Assembly (NCBI GenBank): GCA_036768475.1
Contig: DAIPMW010000005.1
Location: forward strand, 131,479-195,478
DNA from: JAEUMD01 sp036768475
GTDB taxonomy: Bacteria > Pseudomonadota > Alphaproteobacteria > Rhizobiales > Hyphomicrobiaceae
Length of the DNA stretch: 64,000 nt
Direction of reading: 5' to 3'
The notes beneath the pieces are model-generated. The model was not told the origin of the DNA. It was given only the letters and a program-made list of their open reading frames with translations, and did not search any database. Position 1 is the first letter of the stretch, and every line of letters begins with the position of its first letter. Both the position numbers and the translations under genes were made by a program. Shown in pieces: positions 42,660 to 51,700 of this stretch.

Positions 42660-43789
42660 ACCTCGCTTATCGCGACATCCGCCACAATCTGTTCCGGTTC
42701 CTGCTGACGTGCGTGGGCCTTGGCCTGCTGCTCGGCGTCGTGCTTGCGATGATCGGAATCTACAAAGGGCTGGTCGTGGATGCCCTGACCATTGCCCGCT
42801 CGCCCGCCGTCGATGTCTGGGTTGTCGAAGCCAACACGCGCGGACCCTTCGCAGAAGCGTCTCGCATTCCCGGCGACACGCGCGAGGCCATCGCGCGCAT
42901 CGGCGGTGTCGCATCCGCGGGCAGCGTCACCTACCAGACCGTCGAAACCGAGCATGCCGGGCAGAAGCTCCGCCTTTACGTTATCGGTTATGAGTTGTCT
43001 CGCCCGGGCGGACCACCGGAGATCGTGGCGGGCCGTCATATCGGCCGCGGCCACTATGAGATCGTTGCAGACCGATCGACCGGCCTCGCTCTCGGCGCAC
43101 GCGTGAGGCTCGGACGCCACATTTTCGAAGTCGTCGGCCTCACGCAGTATCAGGTGGCCTCGGGTGGCGATCCAGCGGTGTTCATGACGCTTGCCGATGC
43201 ACAGAAGCTGCAGTTCGATCTCGCACCTCCCGCGGCGCGTGTCGAGATAGCGCGCGGGTCGAGCGGCAGCAGCCGCGATACCGTCAATGCTGTGGTCGCC
43301 CGCCTGCAGGGCGATGCGTCTGCAGGCGCAGTCGCCGAGGCAATTCGTCGCTGGAAGCATCTGTCGGCCATTACGCAGAATGCGCAGGAACTGATCCTGA
43401 CGCAATCTCTCGTTGATCGCGCACGTCGCCAGATCGGCCTGTTCACAACGCTGCTGCTGATCGTCTCGGCCGTGATCATCGCGCTCATCATCTATACGAT
43501 GACCATGGAGAAGCTGAAGCAGATCGCCACGCTGAAGCTGATCGGGGCACCCGATCGCACAATCATCGCCATGATCGTCCAGCAGGCCCTTGCACTCGGA
43601 CTCATCGGTTTCACGATCGGCGCAACGCTGATAGTAAACATCAAGGATTACTTTCCTCGCCGCGTGGTTCTTGAAGCCGGCAATGTCACAATCCTCGGTC
43701 TCATCGTCTTCGCGGTCTGCCTTGTGTCGAGCGGGCTTGGCGTGCGCGCAGCGCTGAAGGTCGATCCGGCTACAGCACTCGGGGGCTGA
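42656..43789 (+). CDS. ABC transporter permease, FtsX/DevC type
   Basis: A 377-residue permease with one N-terminal helix (LTCVGLGLLLGVVLAMIGIY), a large extracytoplasmic domain, and three C-terminal helices including LLLIVSAVIIALIIYTMTMEKLKQIATLKLIGA, the coupling segment of FtsX-like exporters. It ends with VDPATALGG, as in MacB and DevC. Function: export with the neighbouring HlyD protein and ATPase; substrate unknown. Confidence 0.88.
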   Translation: MNLAYRDIRHNLFRFLLTCVGLGLLLGVVLAMIGIYKGLVVDALTIARSPAVDVWVVEANTRGPFAEASRIPGDTREAIARIGGVASAGSVTYQTVETEHAGQKLRLYVIGYELSRPGGPPEIVAGRHIGRGHYEIVADRSTGLALGARVRLGRHIFEVVGLTQYQVASGGDPAVFMTLADAQKLQFDLAPPAARVEIARGSSGSSRDTVNAVVARLQGDASAGAVAEAIRRWKHLSAITQNAQELILTQSLVDRARRQIGLFTTLLLIVSAVIIALIIYTMTMEKLKQIATLKLIGAPDRTIIAMIVQQALALGLIGFTIGATLIVNIKDYFPRRVVLEAGNVTILGLIVFAVCLVSSGLGVRAALKVDPATALGG

Positions 43790-43790
43790 C

Positions 43791-44498
43791 ATGGACGCCG
43801 CATCAACCTCTCCGCCACTCGTGCGGGTCGATCGCGTGTCCAAGCATTTTGGCGAGGGCGATGCGCGCGTCGATGCGCTGATTGACGTATCGGTTACGGT
43901 CTATCCCGGGCAAGTGGTCGCGCTTCTGGGACCGTCGGGATCGGGCAAGACAACGTTGCTCAACGTCATCGGCTGCATCCTCGATCCTTCCGCCGGAGTC
44001 ATGGAGCTCGATGGCGAACTGGTGCTCGACGACGGGCAATGGCTGCGAGCAGACCTGCGCCGGCTGAGGCTCGACAAGATCGGCTTCATTTTCCAGTTCC
44101 ACAACCTCATCCCGTTCCTCGACGTCACCGACAACGTGGCGCTTGTGCTCCAGCTGGCCGGAGTGGACGCGGCGGAGGGCCGCTCCCGCGCGCTGGAGCT
44201 GTTGGACTATCTGGAAGTCGCCCATCGCGGTTCTGCAATGCCGGCAAAGCTCTCCGGTGGCGAGGCGCAGCGCGTCGCGATTGCCCGCGCGCTCGCGAAC
44301 AAGCCGCGGATCATACTGGCCGACGAGCCGACAGCAGCACTCGATTCAAAGCGCGCGGGGATCGTCATGGATCTGTTGCGCAAGGTCGCTGTCGAACAGC
44401 AGGCGGCGATCATCGCCGTCACCCACGACGAAAAGATCTTCGACCGCTTCGATCATATCTTCCATCTTCGCGACGGCCGTCTCGACAACGAAAGTTGA
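43791..44498 (+). CDS. ABC transporter ATPase, LolD/DevA type
   Basis: A 235-residue ATP-binding subunit with Walker A GPSGSGKTT, the Q-loop FQFHNLIPFLDVTDNV, signature LSGGEAQR, Walker B IILADEPTAALD and the switch VTHDEK. It starts one base after the permease stop. It energises the HlyD/permease exporter, and the export operon ends here. Confidence 0.92.
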   Translation: MDAASTSPPLVRVDRVSKHFGEGDARVDALIDVSVTVYPGQVVALLGPSGSGKTTLLNVIGCILDPSAGVMELDGELVLDDGQWLRADLRRLRLDKIGFIFQFHNLIPFLDVTDNVALVLQLAGVDAAEGRSRALELLDYLEVAHRGSAMPAKLSGGEAQRVAIARALANKPRIILADEPTAALDSKRAGIVMDLLRKVAVEQQAAIIAVTHDEKIFDRFDHIFHLRDGRLDNES

Positions 44499-44590
44499 GA
44501 GCGCAGTTATTCAAGACTGCTTACATGGAGTTTGGATGGCCGCTCCTGTGGAGCCTTTCAGACGCCGGCCCGGCATATCCTCACAGTAGA

Positions 44591-44619
44591 CGGTTCATCC
44601 CTGCGTGTGCGGGGAACGC
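44591..44619 (+). repeat. Solitary type I-E CRISPR-like repeat
   Basis: The 29 bases, CGGTTCATCCCTGCGTGTGC followed by GGGGAACGC, nearly match the I-E repeat family (CGGTTYATCCCCGC...GCGGGGAACAC), with the stem CCCTGC/GCGGGG. No cas genes are nearby. Palindromic cores GCTCC-TGT-GGAGC (44542-44554) and TCCACG-GGT-CGTGGA (44660-44674) lie about 60 bp to either side, near the I-E repeat period, so this may be the relic of a decayed array. The 385-bp gap 44499-44883 shows nothing else. Confidence 0.5.
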
Positions 44620-44883
44620 GCCAGCACTGTAATGCCGAGTCCAGCTATATCCTGCTCCTTCCACGGGTCGTGGATAGATCTTCCCAAAACTGGAAGGTCA
44701 AGAGCGTTTTTCTGGTTCACGTCTCGACCGACGCATGTTCCCGCGACGGAGATTACGCATGCGTTACGCATCCTTAATGGGACTCGGAGATTTTTTCGCG
44801 TCAACATGCACACGTGATCGTTGGTAGCGCCTATATTCGCTCTGTTTGACAATCCGCGTCAGTTATAGGGACCGGTTGCAACC

Positions 44884-45393
44884 GTGCCTGGACACCGCAA
44901 TACTTTACGAATTTTTCTAGCACTCATCGCTGCACTCCTGGCGGCATGGCCGGGCACAGCGAACGCGCATATGGGCGTTCGCCATGAAGTTTTGCCAGCT
45001 ATCAATGCACGACAGATGAGCGCGCGTCTGCTCTTTCCGAGCACGTTTGTGGAGACGACGTCGCTCACCCAAGATGTCCAGGCACTGGCCGTGCCAAAAC
45101 GCGCAGTTAGCAAAGGGGCGATTGACTTGCGTTCTGGTCAAGTCGTTGTGACGGCGTCGCCCGCAGATACGTCGTCGTGCCATGTCTGCTGCACGGACGA
45201 CAATTGTGCCGGCTGCGCGGACTGCTGTTGGTCCACTGAATGTATGACGAGTTGCTCAGTTTGTCATAACGGTGTTGCAACGGCTTTTATCGGCATGTCC
45301 ATGCTTCAGTTGGGTAAGCGGAGCCTTTACCAGCTCGATCATGAACTGGTCGGATTTACACATCCGCCCGAGCCGGAACCGCCGCGCTCGTGA
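44884..45393 (+). CDS. Cys-rich secreted protein of the copper island (1)
   Basis: A 169-residue protein from a GTG start, with a signal peptide (IFLALIAALLAAWPGTANA, cleaved near residue 28). The mature part has a cluster of ten Cys (CHVCCTDDNCAGCADCC, then CMTSCSVC) that could bind copper or other soft metals. No family recognised. A related layout (signal peptide, then a Cys cluster) recurs at 46589-47041. The perfect palindrome GGTTGCAACC (44874-44883) touches the start codon, and AGGGA lies 12 bases upstream. Confidence 0.6.
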   Translation: MPGHRNTLRIFLALIAALLAAWPGTANAHMGVRHEVLPAINARQMSARLLFPSTFVETTSLTQDVQALAVPKRAVSKGAIDLRSGQVVVTASPADTSSCHVCCTDDNCAGCADCCWSTECMTSCSVCHNGVATAFIGMSMLQLGKRSLYQLDHELVGFTHPPEPEPPRS

Positions 45394-45552
45394 ATTTTCA
45401 CGCGGCGTATTAGCTCTTCTGAAGCAATCCTCATCGAACTCATTTTCTGACTGCAGCAGGCTGTCTCGTTCTTTTCGGTATTCCAACCATACTGCGAGTA
45501 CGTTGCTATTCAATGGCCAGTCCTGCGCCGTCTCTGCAACTGGAGATACATT

Positions 45553-46227
45553 ATGAACACCACGAAATCACTCGTAACCGCAGCGCTCGTTGCCAGTCTG
45601 AGCTTCAGTGCCACGGCCTTAGCCCAACAGGACCACGACGCGCACCATCCAGGTGGCGCGCCCAGTACATCGCAACCTGACCAGCCGATGCCTAAGAAGG
45701 AAGACACGAAGCCGTCTGAGATGCCCTCCGGCGGAATGATGGGAGACGGCATGATGGGCAAGGGAATGATGCAAGGCGGAATGATGGGCGGCGGAATGAT
45801 GGGCGGCGGCATGATGCGCCAAGGCATGATGGGCCCCATGATGCAAGGCGGCATGATGGGGCGCGATTGCCCGATGATGGGCATGGCCATGGGTGAAGGT
45901 GGCGGTTCCACTCATGCTGCCGGACGCATCGCATTTCTCAAGGCTGAACTCGGTATTACCGAAAAGCAGACAGCGGCCTTCGAAGCCTACGCTGAAGCGC
46001 TGAAGAAGAACATGGAAAGCATGAAGGCTATGCGAGCCGGCATGATGTCGAACATGAAATCTGGCGCGGCTGGCGAACGTCTCGATGGGCGTATCAAGGC
46101 AATGGAAGGGCGCCTCGCGAGCCTCAAAGAGGTAAAGCCTGCTCTCGACACGTTCTACGCAACATTGAGCGATGAGCAGAAGAAGAAGGCAGACGAAATG
46201 CTCGCAGGCATGGGTTGCATGATGTAA
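45553..46227 (+). CDS. Met-rich periplasmic Spy/LTXXQ-like protein
   Basis: A 224-residue secreted protein. The signal peptide ends near ALAQQ (residue 25), a His/Pro-rich stretch follows, then about ten GMM-type units between residues 59 and 110, a typical Cu(I)-binding methionine ladder. The second half is helical with LGITEKQTAAFEAYAEALKKN and LSDEQKKKADEML, the LTXXQ pattern of Spy/CpxP chaperones. Likely role: periplasmic copper buffering or protection of envelope proteins under copper stress (inference). Confidence 0.8.
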   Translation: MNTTKSLVTAALVASLSFSATALAQQDHDAHHPGGAPSTSQPDQPMPKKEDTKPSEMPSGGMMGDGMMGKGMMQGGMMGGGMMGGGMMRQGMMGPMMQGGMMGRDCPMMGMAMGEGGGSTHAAGRIAFLKAELGITEKQTAAFEAYAEALKKNMESMKAMRAGMMSNMKSGAAGERLDGRIKAMEGRLASLKEVKPALDTFYATLSDEQKKKADEMLAGMGCMM

Positions 46228-46549
46228 CCCGCCGCGCACTGAGCGGGACCGCGAAATCTTCATCCGAATTTGTGTGTCCCGCTCACCAAGCCCGTTTTGG
46301 GAACCTTTGCTCGAACAATCGCAAATCGGCACGCTTGGCGGACAACTGAAGATCGTCGTTGAGAGTATGAGGAATGGCCGCTGTACCGTCGCCGGCCGAC
46401 TCGGCGCAAAAAGTTCCGACACTATGCGGCCTGAGCGCAACAACCTGGTGCAGCGGGCGGCATTCCGGTTCTTGTCACTTGTGTGCCGGCGCGGGCTTCT
46501 CTTAAATTGATAAATTGACACAGATTCGAGTCATGATGATTTCGGCCGA

Positions 46550-46563
46550 CGAATACTTATTCG
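46550..46563. promoter_or_regulatory. Perfect 14-bp palindrome before a Cys-rich gene
   Basis: CGAATA-CT-TATTCG lies 25 bp before the ATG at 46589, following TTGACA at 46515-46520. It may be an operator. The rest of the 360-bp stretch 46228-46588 shows nothing I can name. Confidence 0.35.
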
Positions 46564-46588
46564 GCAATGGGGATCATAATTGTACGAG

Positions 46589-47041
46589 ATGATTGGACGC
46601 GCTTACAGCCTTGCCTCGACCTTGCTCGTCGCCTTTTTCATTCTGGCGATGACGGGAGCCTACGTTTCGCAGGCGAGCGCTCATTCCGGTCATCACCACC
46701 CAGCAATTGCGAAAGATTCCATTCAGCGGTCGGATGCGGCACGAAACCCGCATCGTTTGCCGGAAACAGGCAGCCTTTTGAATGCCGGGCGAGCGTCGGT
46801 ATACGTTGAAGATCTATCGAGCATCGAGAGTTGCCAGGGTCTTAGGTGTCCGGCAGGCAGTGTTCATCTGTGCGCGGGCGGTTGCTGCTGTTCATCCGTT
46901 TGTCAAGGCGGCACGGCCTTGCTCAGCCCGGCACTTGGATCCACCGCGCCGACCGCATTTGACAAAAGTGGCGCTTGGCCGGTCGAGATTGATAGGCCAC
47001 TGAGCGTGGTGTTCCGGTTGGATCGTCCCCCCAAGGTGTGA
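46589..47041 (+). CDS. Cys-rich secreted protein of the copper island (2)
   Basis: A 150-residue protein with a signal peptide (LASTLLVAFFILAMTGAYVS), a HSGHHH metal-binding-like start to the mature chain and a cluster of seven Cys (CQGLRC, then CAGGCCCSSVC). It resembles the protein at 44884-45393 in layout but not closely in sequence. No family recognised. The start is ATG 46589 or the TTG at 46580. Probably part of the copper response. Confidence 0.55.
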   Translation: MIGRAYSLASTLLVAFFILAMTGAYVSQASAHSGHHHPAIAKDSIQRSDAARNPHRLPETGSLLNAGRASVYVEDLSSIESCQGLRCPAGSVHLCAGGCCCSSVCQGGTALLSPALGSTAPTAFDKSGAWPVEIDRPLSVVFRLDRPPKV

Positions 47042-47203
47042 GGCCTCATTCCCCATTTCCTCAAACGGATTTGCGGTCGAGGAATGTGCGCTTCGCGACG
47101 TAATTATCTGCAACCTGGGCGTTACGCGTCAGTTGCGGGGTACCTTTTGTAACAGGTGCTTCGCTTGAGCGCCTCTATCGAATTTGTCGGAAAGGTTTGT
47201 GCC

Positions 47204-47428
47204 ATGAGGACCCGATTTCTGGGTGTGGTGCTTTGCACCGCATTCCTATTGTCGGCATGCAGGGAAACGCTGGAACCGATTGGAGCTGGCCCTGACCCGA
47301 CCGATGCCTTCGTGCCGGTTCGAGAACGCGGCTACACATCGGTCACGGGCGATGCCCGCAGCTACACGATCGTGACACCCCGGCCATGGGGCGAGAGCAA
47401 CGAAGAGGTTGCGCCGAAATCGAAATGA
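47204..47428 (+). CDS. Small lipoprotein
   Basis: A 74-residue lipoprotein with a lipobox LLSAC (Cys near residue 19) followed by a short Pro/Thr-rich chain without recognisable domain. GGAAAGG precedes the ATG at 47204. It lies 56 bases before the outer-membrane efflux gene and may be its partner. Confidence 0.6.
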   Translation: MRTRFLGVVLCTAFLLSACRETLEPIGAGPDPTDAFVPVRERGYTSVTGDARSYTIVTPRPWGESNEEVAPKSK

Positions 47429-47484
47429 CAGCACGCGCCGTAGTGATGGGGGGCGTCTTGGCGGGTGGCTGATTGGGGGATGCG

Positions 47485-49017
47485 ATGCAAAACGGAAATG
47501 TGGCCGCGACCAGGGGGGCGCGCTTGGCTAAGAAGGTCCGCACGGTAATGATTATTGCTCTCATGGCTGGCTTTGGCGGCTGCGCGCGTTTTTCACCTGA
47601 TCAAGGCATGGGCGCGGTGCAGCATATGGCGACGGCCTCGCTCGGCAAGGACGTCGTCAAAATTCGCAACGACGAGGACGCCGAGGATGTTCGTGCGCGC
47701 GTCAAGGCGCTGCTGAGAAAGCCGCTGACAGCAAATGCTGCAGTCCAGATCGCTCTCATCAACAACAGAGGCTTGCAGGCAGCCCTCTACGAACTCGGTG
47801 TATCCGAAGCGCAGATGGTTGAGGCATCGCTTCCACCGAGCCCCACTCTGTCGCTCTCGCGCATGGTTGTCCCGGGAGCCGTACTTGAGATCGAGCGGCA
47901 AATTCTGCAAAACATCCTCGGGCTTCTCACATTACCGCGGCGCCGCGAGATCGCCGAGGATCGCTTCGAGCAGGCCAAGCTTCGGGCCGCGGAGGCCGTC
48001 CTCCGTCTCGCCGCGGACACGCGACGCGCTTACTACAATGCTGTGGCCGCCGGTCAGATCGTAATCTTCCTCAAGCGCGCGCAGCTTGCGGCCGAATCCC
48101 TCTCGGATCTCGCCAAGCAGCTCGGCGAGAGCGGTGCCATGGGCAAGCTAAGCCAGGCGCGCCAGCACGCATTCTATGTGGAGGTAACGCGCCAGGTCGC
48201 CGTCGCTCGCCTGAAACATCGCAGCGAGAGGGATCGCCTCGCGCGGCTGATGGGGCTCTGGGGCTCTGATCTCGCCTTCAAGCTGCCCGATGCCCTGCCC
48301 AACATGCCCCGCCACCCGCGGCGGCTTGAAGCCGTCGAGAAAGATGCGGTGGCCAGCCGGATCGACCTGCGGATCGCGCGCGCAGAGCTGGAGATCCTCG
48401 CGAAGTCCTATGGGCTGGCGCGCGCGACACGGTTCATTAACGTCCTTGAGCTCAGGGGCATCTCGAAGACCGAGTGGCGCCGCATCATCGAAACCGACTA
48501 CGAGCTCACGGGCGGCGCTCCGCCGACACTGATCAAGACATCGACACCCGCGACCGAAAAGGAGAGCTGGCGTGGCGTCGAACTCGAGTTTCAGATTCCG
48601 ATCTACGATTTCGGCGAGGCGCGCACGCGCGGTGCGCGTGAATCCTATCTCATGGCCGCAAATAAACTCGCCGACCTTGCGATCAACGTTCGAGGCCAGG
48701 CACGCGAAGCCTATCAAGGCTATCGCGGCGCCTACGATATCGCCGGTATCTATTCCAGTAAGCTCTTGCCGCTGCGTAACCTGATCTCGGAGGAGATGCT
48801 GCTGCAGTATAATGGCATGTTGGCTGATCTGTTCGAACTGATCCAGGATTCGCGTGCGCGCATACAGAGTAACGTCGAGGCCATAGGCGCCGAACGCGAT
48901 TTCTGGATCGCGGCGGTTGATCTCGATGCCGCAATTCTGGGAGGCGGTGGTGCACCGGTAGACGTCGGCAGCGCTGCGGCGAGCGGTATGGCCGCCGACG
49001 GCGGCGCGGGTCACTAG
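47485..49017 (+). CDS. Outer-membrane efflux lipoprotein (TolC/CusC family)
   Basis: A 510-residue outer-membrane factor. A basic start and hydrophobic segment end in the lipobox MAGFGGC (Cys near 33), so it is a lipoprotein like CusC. Two long helical repeats typical of TolC trimers follow (NRGLQAALYELGVSEAQMVEASLPPSPTL near residue 93; LEFQIPIYDFGEARTRGARESY near 360). No RND pump or adaptor follows in this operon, so it may work with a distant Cus-type pump. The start at 47485 follows GGGGGA. Confidence 0.85.
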   Translation: MQNGNVAATRGARLAKKVRTVMIIALMAGFGGCARFSPDQGMGAVQHMATASLGKDVVKIRNDEDAEDVRARVKALLRKPLTANAAVQIALINNRGLQAALYELGVSEAQMVEASLPPSPTLSLSRMVVPGAVLEIERQILQNILGLLTLPRRREIAEDRFEQAKLRAAEAVLRLAADTRRAYYNAVAAGQIVIFLKRAQLAAESLSDLAKQLGESGAMGKLSQARQHAFYVEVTRQVAVARLKHRSERDRLARLMGLWGSDLAFKLPDALPNMPRHPRRLEAVEKDAVASRIDLRIARAELEILAKSYGLARATRFINVLELRGISKTEWRRIIETDYELTGGAPPTLIKTSTPATEKESWRGVELEFQIPIYDFGEARTRGARESYLMAANKLADLAINVRGQAREAYQGYRGAYDIAGIYSSKLLPLRNLISEEMLLQYNGMLADLFELIQDSRARIQSNVEAIGAERDFWIAAVDLDAAILGGGGAPVDVGSAAASGMAADGGAGH

Positions 49018-49074
49018 CCATAAAACCCAAGACCAAGCCGTCCGAAGCAATGATGACACGCAAGGAGTAGAAAG

Positions 49075-50478
49075 ATGGAACTTTCGCGCCGGCGATTCAT
49101 TGAAGGAACAGGTGTCCTCGCCACAGCCGTCGCGGCCACCGCGGTAAGCGGGCGTGCGGCCCATGCGGCATTGCCCGAGGCGCCGATTCAGAAGTCGCCA
49201 TCCATGCAGCCGCCGTTCATTCCGAATGGTGGCCCGGATTACAACCCCGTCGTCACACTCAACGGCTGGACGCTGCCGTGGCGCATGAAGGATGGATGGA
49301 AGGAGTTTCATTTGGTGGCTGAGCCCGTGGAGCGCGAGATGGCGCCGGGCATGAAGGCTTATTTGTGGGGCTACAACGGCCAGTCGCCTGGCCCGACAAT
49401 CGAGGTCGTCGAGGGCGACAAGGTGCGTATCTTCGTTACGAACAAGCTGCCTGAGCACACGACGATTCACTGGCACGGCCAAATCGTTCCGAGCGGCATG
49501 GATGGTGTTGGCGGCTTGACGCAACCTCACATCAAGCCCGGTCAGACATTCGTCTACGAGTTCGTGCTGACCAAGAGCGGCACGTTCATGTACCACCCGC
49601 ACGCTGACGAAATGGTGCAAATGGCCATGGGTATGATGGGATTCTTCGTCGTACATCCGAAGGACCCGAAGTTCATGCGGGTTGATCGCGACTTCTGCTT
49701 CCTAATGAATGCATTCGACATTGAGCCCGGCACTTATTTGCCCAAGATCAGCACCATGACGGATTTCAACCTGTGGTGCTGGAACAGCCGAGTGTTCCCC
49801 GGGATCGATCATTTGGTGATCGGTAAGGGCGACCGGGCGCGCATCCGGTTCGGCAACCTCACCATGACCAATCATCCCATCCACATGCACGGCTACGACT
49901 TCGAGGTGACCTGCACGGACGGGGGCTGGGTGAAGCCCGAAGCGCGCTGGCCGGAAGTGACCGTCGATTGCGCGGTCGGGCAGATGCGCGCTTTTGAGTT
50001 CGATGCCGTCCACGAAGGCGACTGGGCGATCCACTGCCACAAATCGCATCACACGATGAATGCCATGGGGCACGACGTGAAGACGTACATCGGCGTCGAC
50101 AAAAAGGACGTGGCACGAAAGATCCGCACGCTGGTCGACGGCTATATGCCGATGGGAACAGCGGGAATGGCCGACATGGGTGAAATGGAGATGCCACTTC
50201 CCGACAATACGCTGCCCATGATGACCGGTTTTGGTCAGTTCGGACCGATCGAAATGGGCGGCATGTTTTCGGTAGTAAAGGTGCGCGAAGGTCTCGATCG
50301 CAACGACTACAAGGATCCCGGCTGGTTCAAGTTCCCCGAGGGCACGGTCGCCTACGCATGGAAGGGACCAAAAATGACCGAAGCAATGCGTGTACCCCAG
50401 GAGACGAGCGGGGCGCCCACAGTGATTGAGGGGCGCGCTGTCAAGCCGAAACACGGCGGCGGACACTCTGGTCACTAA
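49075..50478 (+). CDS. Multicopper oxidase, CopA-like (Tat-exported)
   Basis: A 467-residue periplasmic copper oxidase. The Tat signal is SRRRFIEGTG. Copper ligands are all visible: TIHWHG, MYHPHADE, HPIHMHGYDF, and the type-1 motif HCHKSHHTMNAM with its axial Met. After the third cupredoxin domain there is a Met-rich segment (MPMGTAGMADMGEMEMP) and a His/Gly tail. It probably oxidises Cu(I) in the periplasm for copper tolerance. AAGGAG precedes the ATG. Confidence 0.9.
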   Translation: MELSRRRFIEGTGVLATAVAATAVSGRAAHAALPEAPIQKSPSMQPPFIPNGGPDYNPVVTLNGWTLPWRMKDGWKEFHLVAEPVEREMAPGMKAYLWGYNGQSPGPTIEVVEGDKVRIFVTNKLPEHTTIHWHGQIVPSGMDGVGGLTQPHIKPGQTFVYEFVLTKSGTFMYHPHADEMVQMAMGMMGFFVVHPKDPKFMRVDRDFCFLMNAFDIEPGTYLPKISTMTDFNLWCWNSRVFPGIDHLVIGKGDRARIRFGNLTMTNHPIHMHGYDFEVTCTDGGWVKPEARWPEVTVDCAVGQMRAFEFDAVHEGDWAIHCHKSHHTMNAMGHDVKTYIGVDKKDVARKIRTLVDGYMPMGTAGMADMGEMEMPLPDNTLPMMTGFGQFGPIEMGGMFSVVKVREGLDRNDYKDPGWFKFPEGTVAYAWKGPKMTEAMRVPQETSGAPTVIEGRAVKPKHGGGHSGH

Positions 50479-50606
50479 GACTCTACGAATGAAGAAACGC
50501 GAGCGGATTGGATGTCGGGTTCATTGCTGGTTCAGCCGCCAAATGCCTTCCTGGTTGTGGACTGCGCCCGCGAACGTGATCGTGAGCGGCAACATGGAGC
50601 AAAGTT

Positions 50607-51116
50607 ATGAATAAGACGTCGCTGATGATCTCTTGGCTTGGCGGTGCGCTGCTCCTCGGCAGCCAGGCAATGCTCGGGAGCGCATATGCCGGACCTGGCA
50701 ATCACGACCATTCGCCCCATCATCATGCTGACGAGCGAGCCTTTGGACAACCGGGCGACCCACAAAAGCCAGCGCGTACAATCTCAATCATAATGAAGGA
50801 AGGCGATGGGACCATGGCATTCGTGCCAAACCTCATTGAAGTAAAGAAGGGCGAACAAATCCGCTTCAAGCTCCGCAACAATGGCGCGCTCGAGCATGAA
50901 ATTGTCGTTGCCACGCGGGAAGAAAACTTGGCGCATGCAAAGGAGATGGCCAAGAATCCAGGCATGGAACACGATGACCCCAACGCGAGACGACTGAATC
51001 CCGCTGAGGAAGGCGAGATCCTGTGGCGCTTCACCAAAGCCGGTCGATTTGACATGTCGTGCCTTATCCCCGGCCATCTGGAGGCTGGGATGACCGGAAC
51101 GATTATCGTCAAGTAG
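50607..51116 (+). CDS. Cupredoxin (type-1 copper protein) of the copper island
   Basis: A 169-residue secreted blue-copper-like protein. The signal peptide ends near AYAGP (residue 28), followed by a His-rich stretch (NHDHSPHHHADE). Type-1 ligands are the His in GALEHEIV and the C-x4-H-x4-M block CLIPGHLEAGM. It probably shuttles or stores periplasmic copper and may exchange electrons with the multicopper oxidase upstream. GGAGC lies before the ATG. Confidence 0.85.
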   Translation: MNKTSLMISWLGGALLLGSQAMLGSAYAGPGNHDHSPHHHADERAFGQPGDPQKPARTISIIMKEGDGTMAFVPNLIEVKKGEQIRFKLRNNGALEHEIVVATREENLAHAKEMAKNPGMEHDDPNARRLNPAEEGEILWRFTKAGRFDMSCLIPGHLEAGMTGTIIVK

Positions 51117-51370
51117 CTGCATACCGAAATGGTTCGGAGCGCCATCACCGTTCCGCACACAACGCACGCCGGCAGCCGTCGCCCGAAGCATGCATCCGTG
51201 ATCGCTGCGGCCGAGCGCGCAGGCGGCACATCCAATGACCCATCATTTGGAACCTGCTGAGCGCGCCGAGCCGAGAAGAAGATCAGATTGAAGATCGGGT
51301 TGTCCGTACGCGCCGGCCGTGCGGGAACGATTATTGGCAAGCCGGCCTGGTACGTTGAAGGAGTTATGAA

Positions 51371-51664
51371 ATGAGAAGACTGGCACTGGCAAGCATCGGC
51401 GCCGTTGCAGCCATCGCTCTGCCGACACTGGCTTTGGCCGAGATGGTTTCCGGCGAGGTCAAAAAGGTCGACGAGTCTGCGCAAAAGATCACGATCAAGC
51501 ACGGACCGATCAAGTCGCTCGACATGGATATGGACATGACAATGGTGTTCAAGGCCGCTGATCCAGACCTGCTCAAGGCTGCTAAGCCTGGCGACAAAAT
51601 CATGTTCGAAGCCGAGCGCGTTAACGGCCAGTTCACGGTAACAAAGATCGAGAAGGCGAAATAA
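51371..51664 (+). CDS. Periplasmic copper chaperone, CusF-like
   Basis: A 97-residue protein with a signal peptide (cleaved near LALAE, residue 23) and a single OB-like CusF domain: GEVKKVDESAQKITIKHGPI, then MDMDMTMVFKAADPDLLK carrying the Met ligands, and FTVTKIEKAK at the end. In Cus systems CusF hands Cu(I)/Ag(I) to the efflux adaptor. AAGGAG precedes the ATG. The 254-bp gap before it (51117-51370) shows nothing else. Confidence 0.88.
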   Translation: MRRLALASIGAVAAIALPTLALAEMVSGEVKKVDESAQKITIKHGPIKSLDMDMDMTMVFKAADPDLLKAAKPGDKIMFEAERVNGQFTVTKIEKAK

Positions 51665-51700
51665 ACGCCTGTCATATCCATAAAAACGGGAGCTGAGATC

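Noticed and set aside
41592..43843. Two long minus-strand frames opposite the HlyD and permease genes
   Set aside because: Both mirror well-supported plus-strand genes and show no family features.
44530..44680. Functional CRISPR array
   Set aside because: Only one recognisable repeat and no cas genes; listed only as a possible relic.
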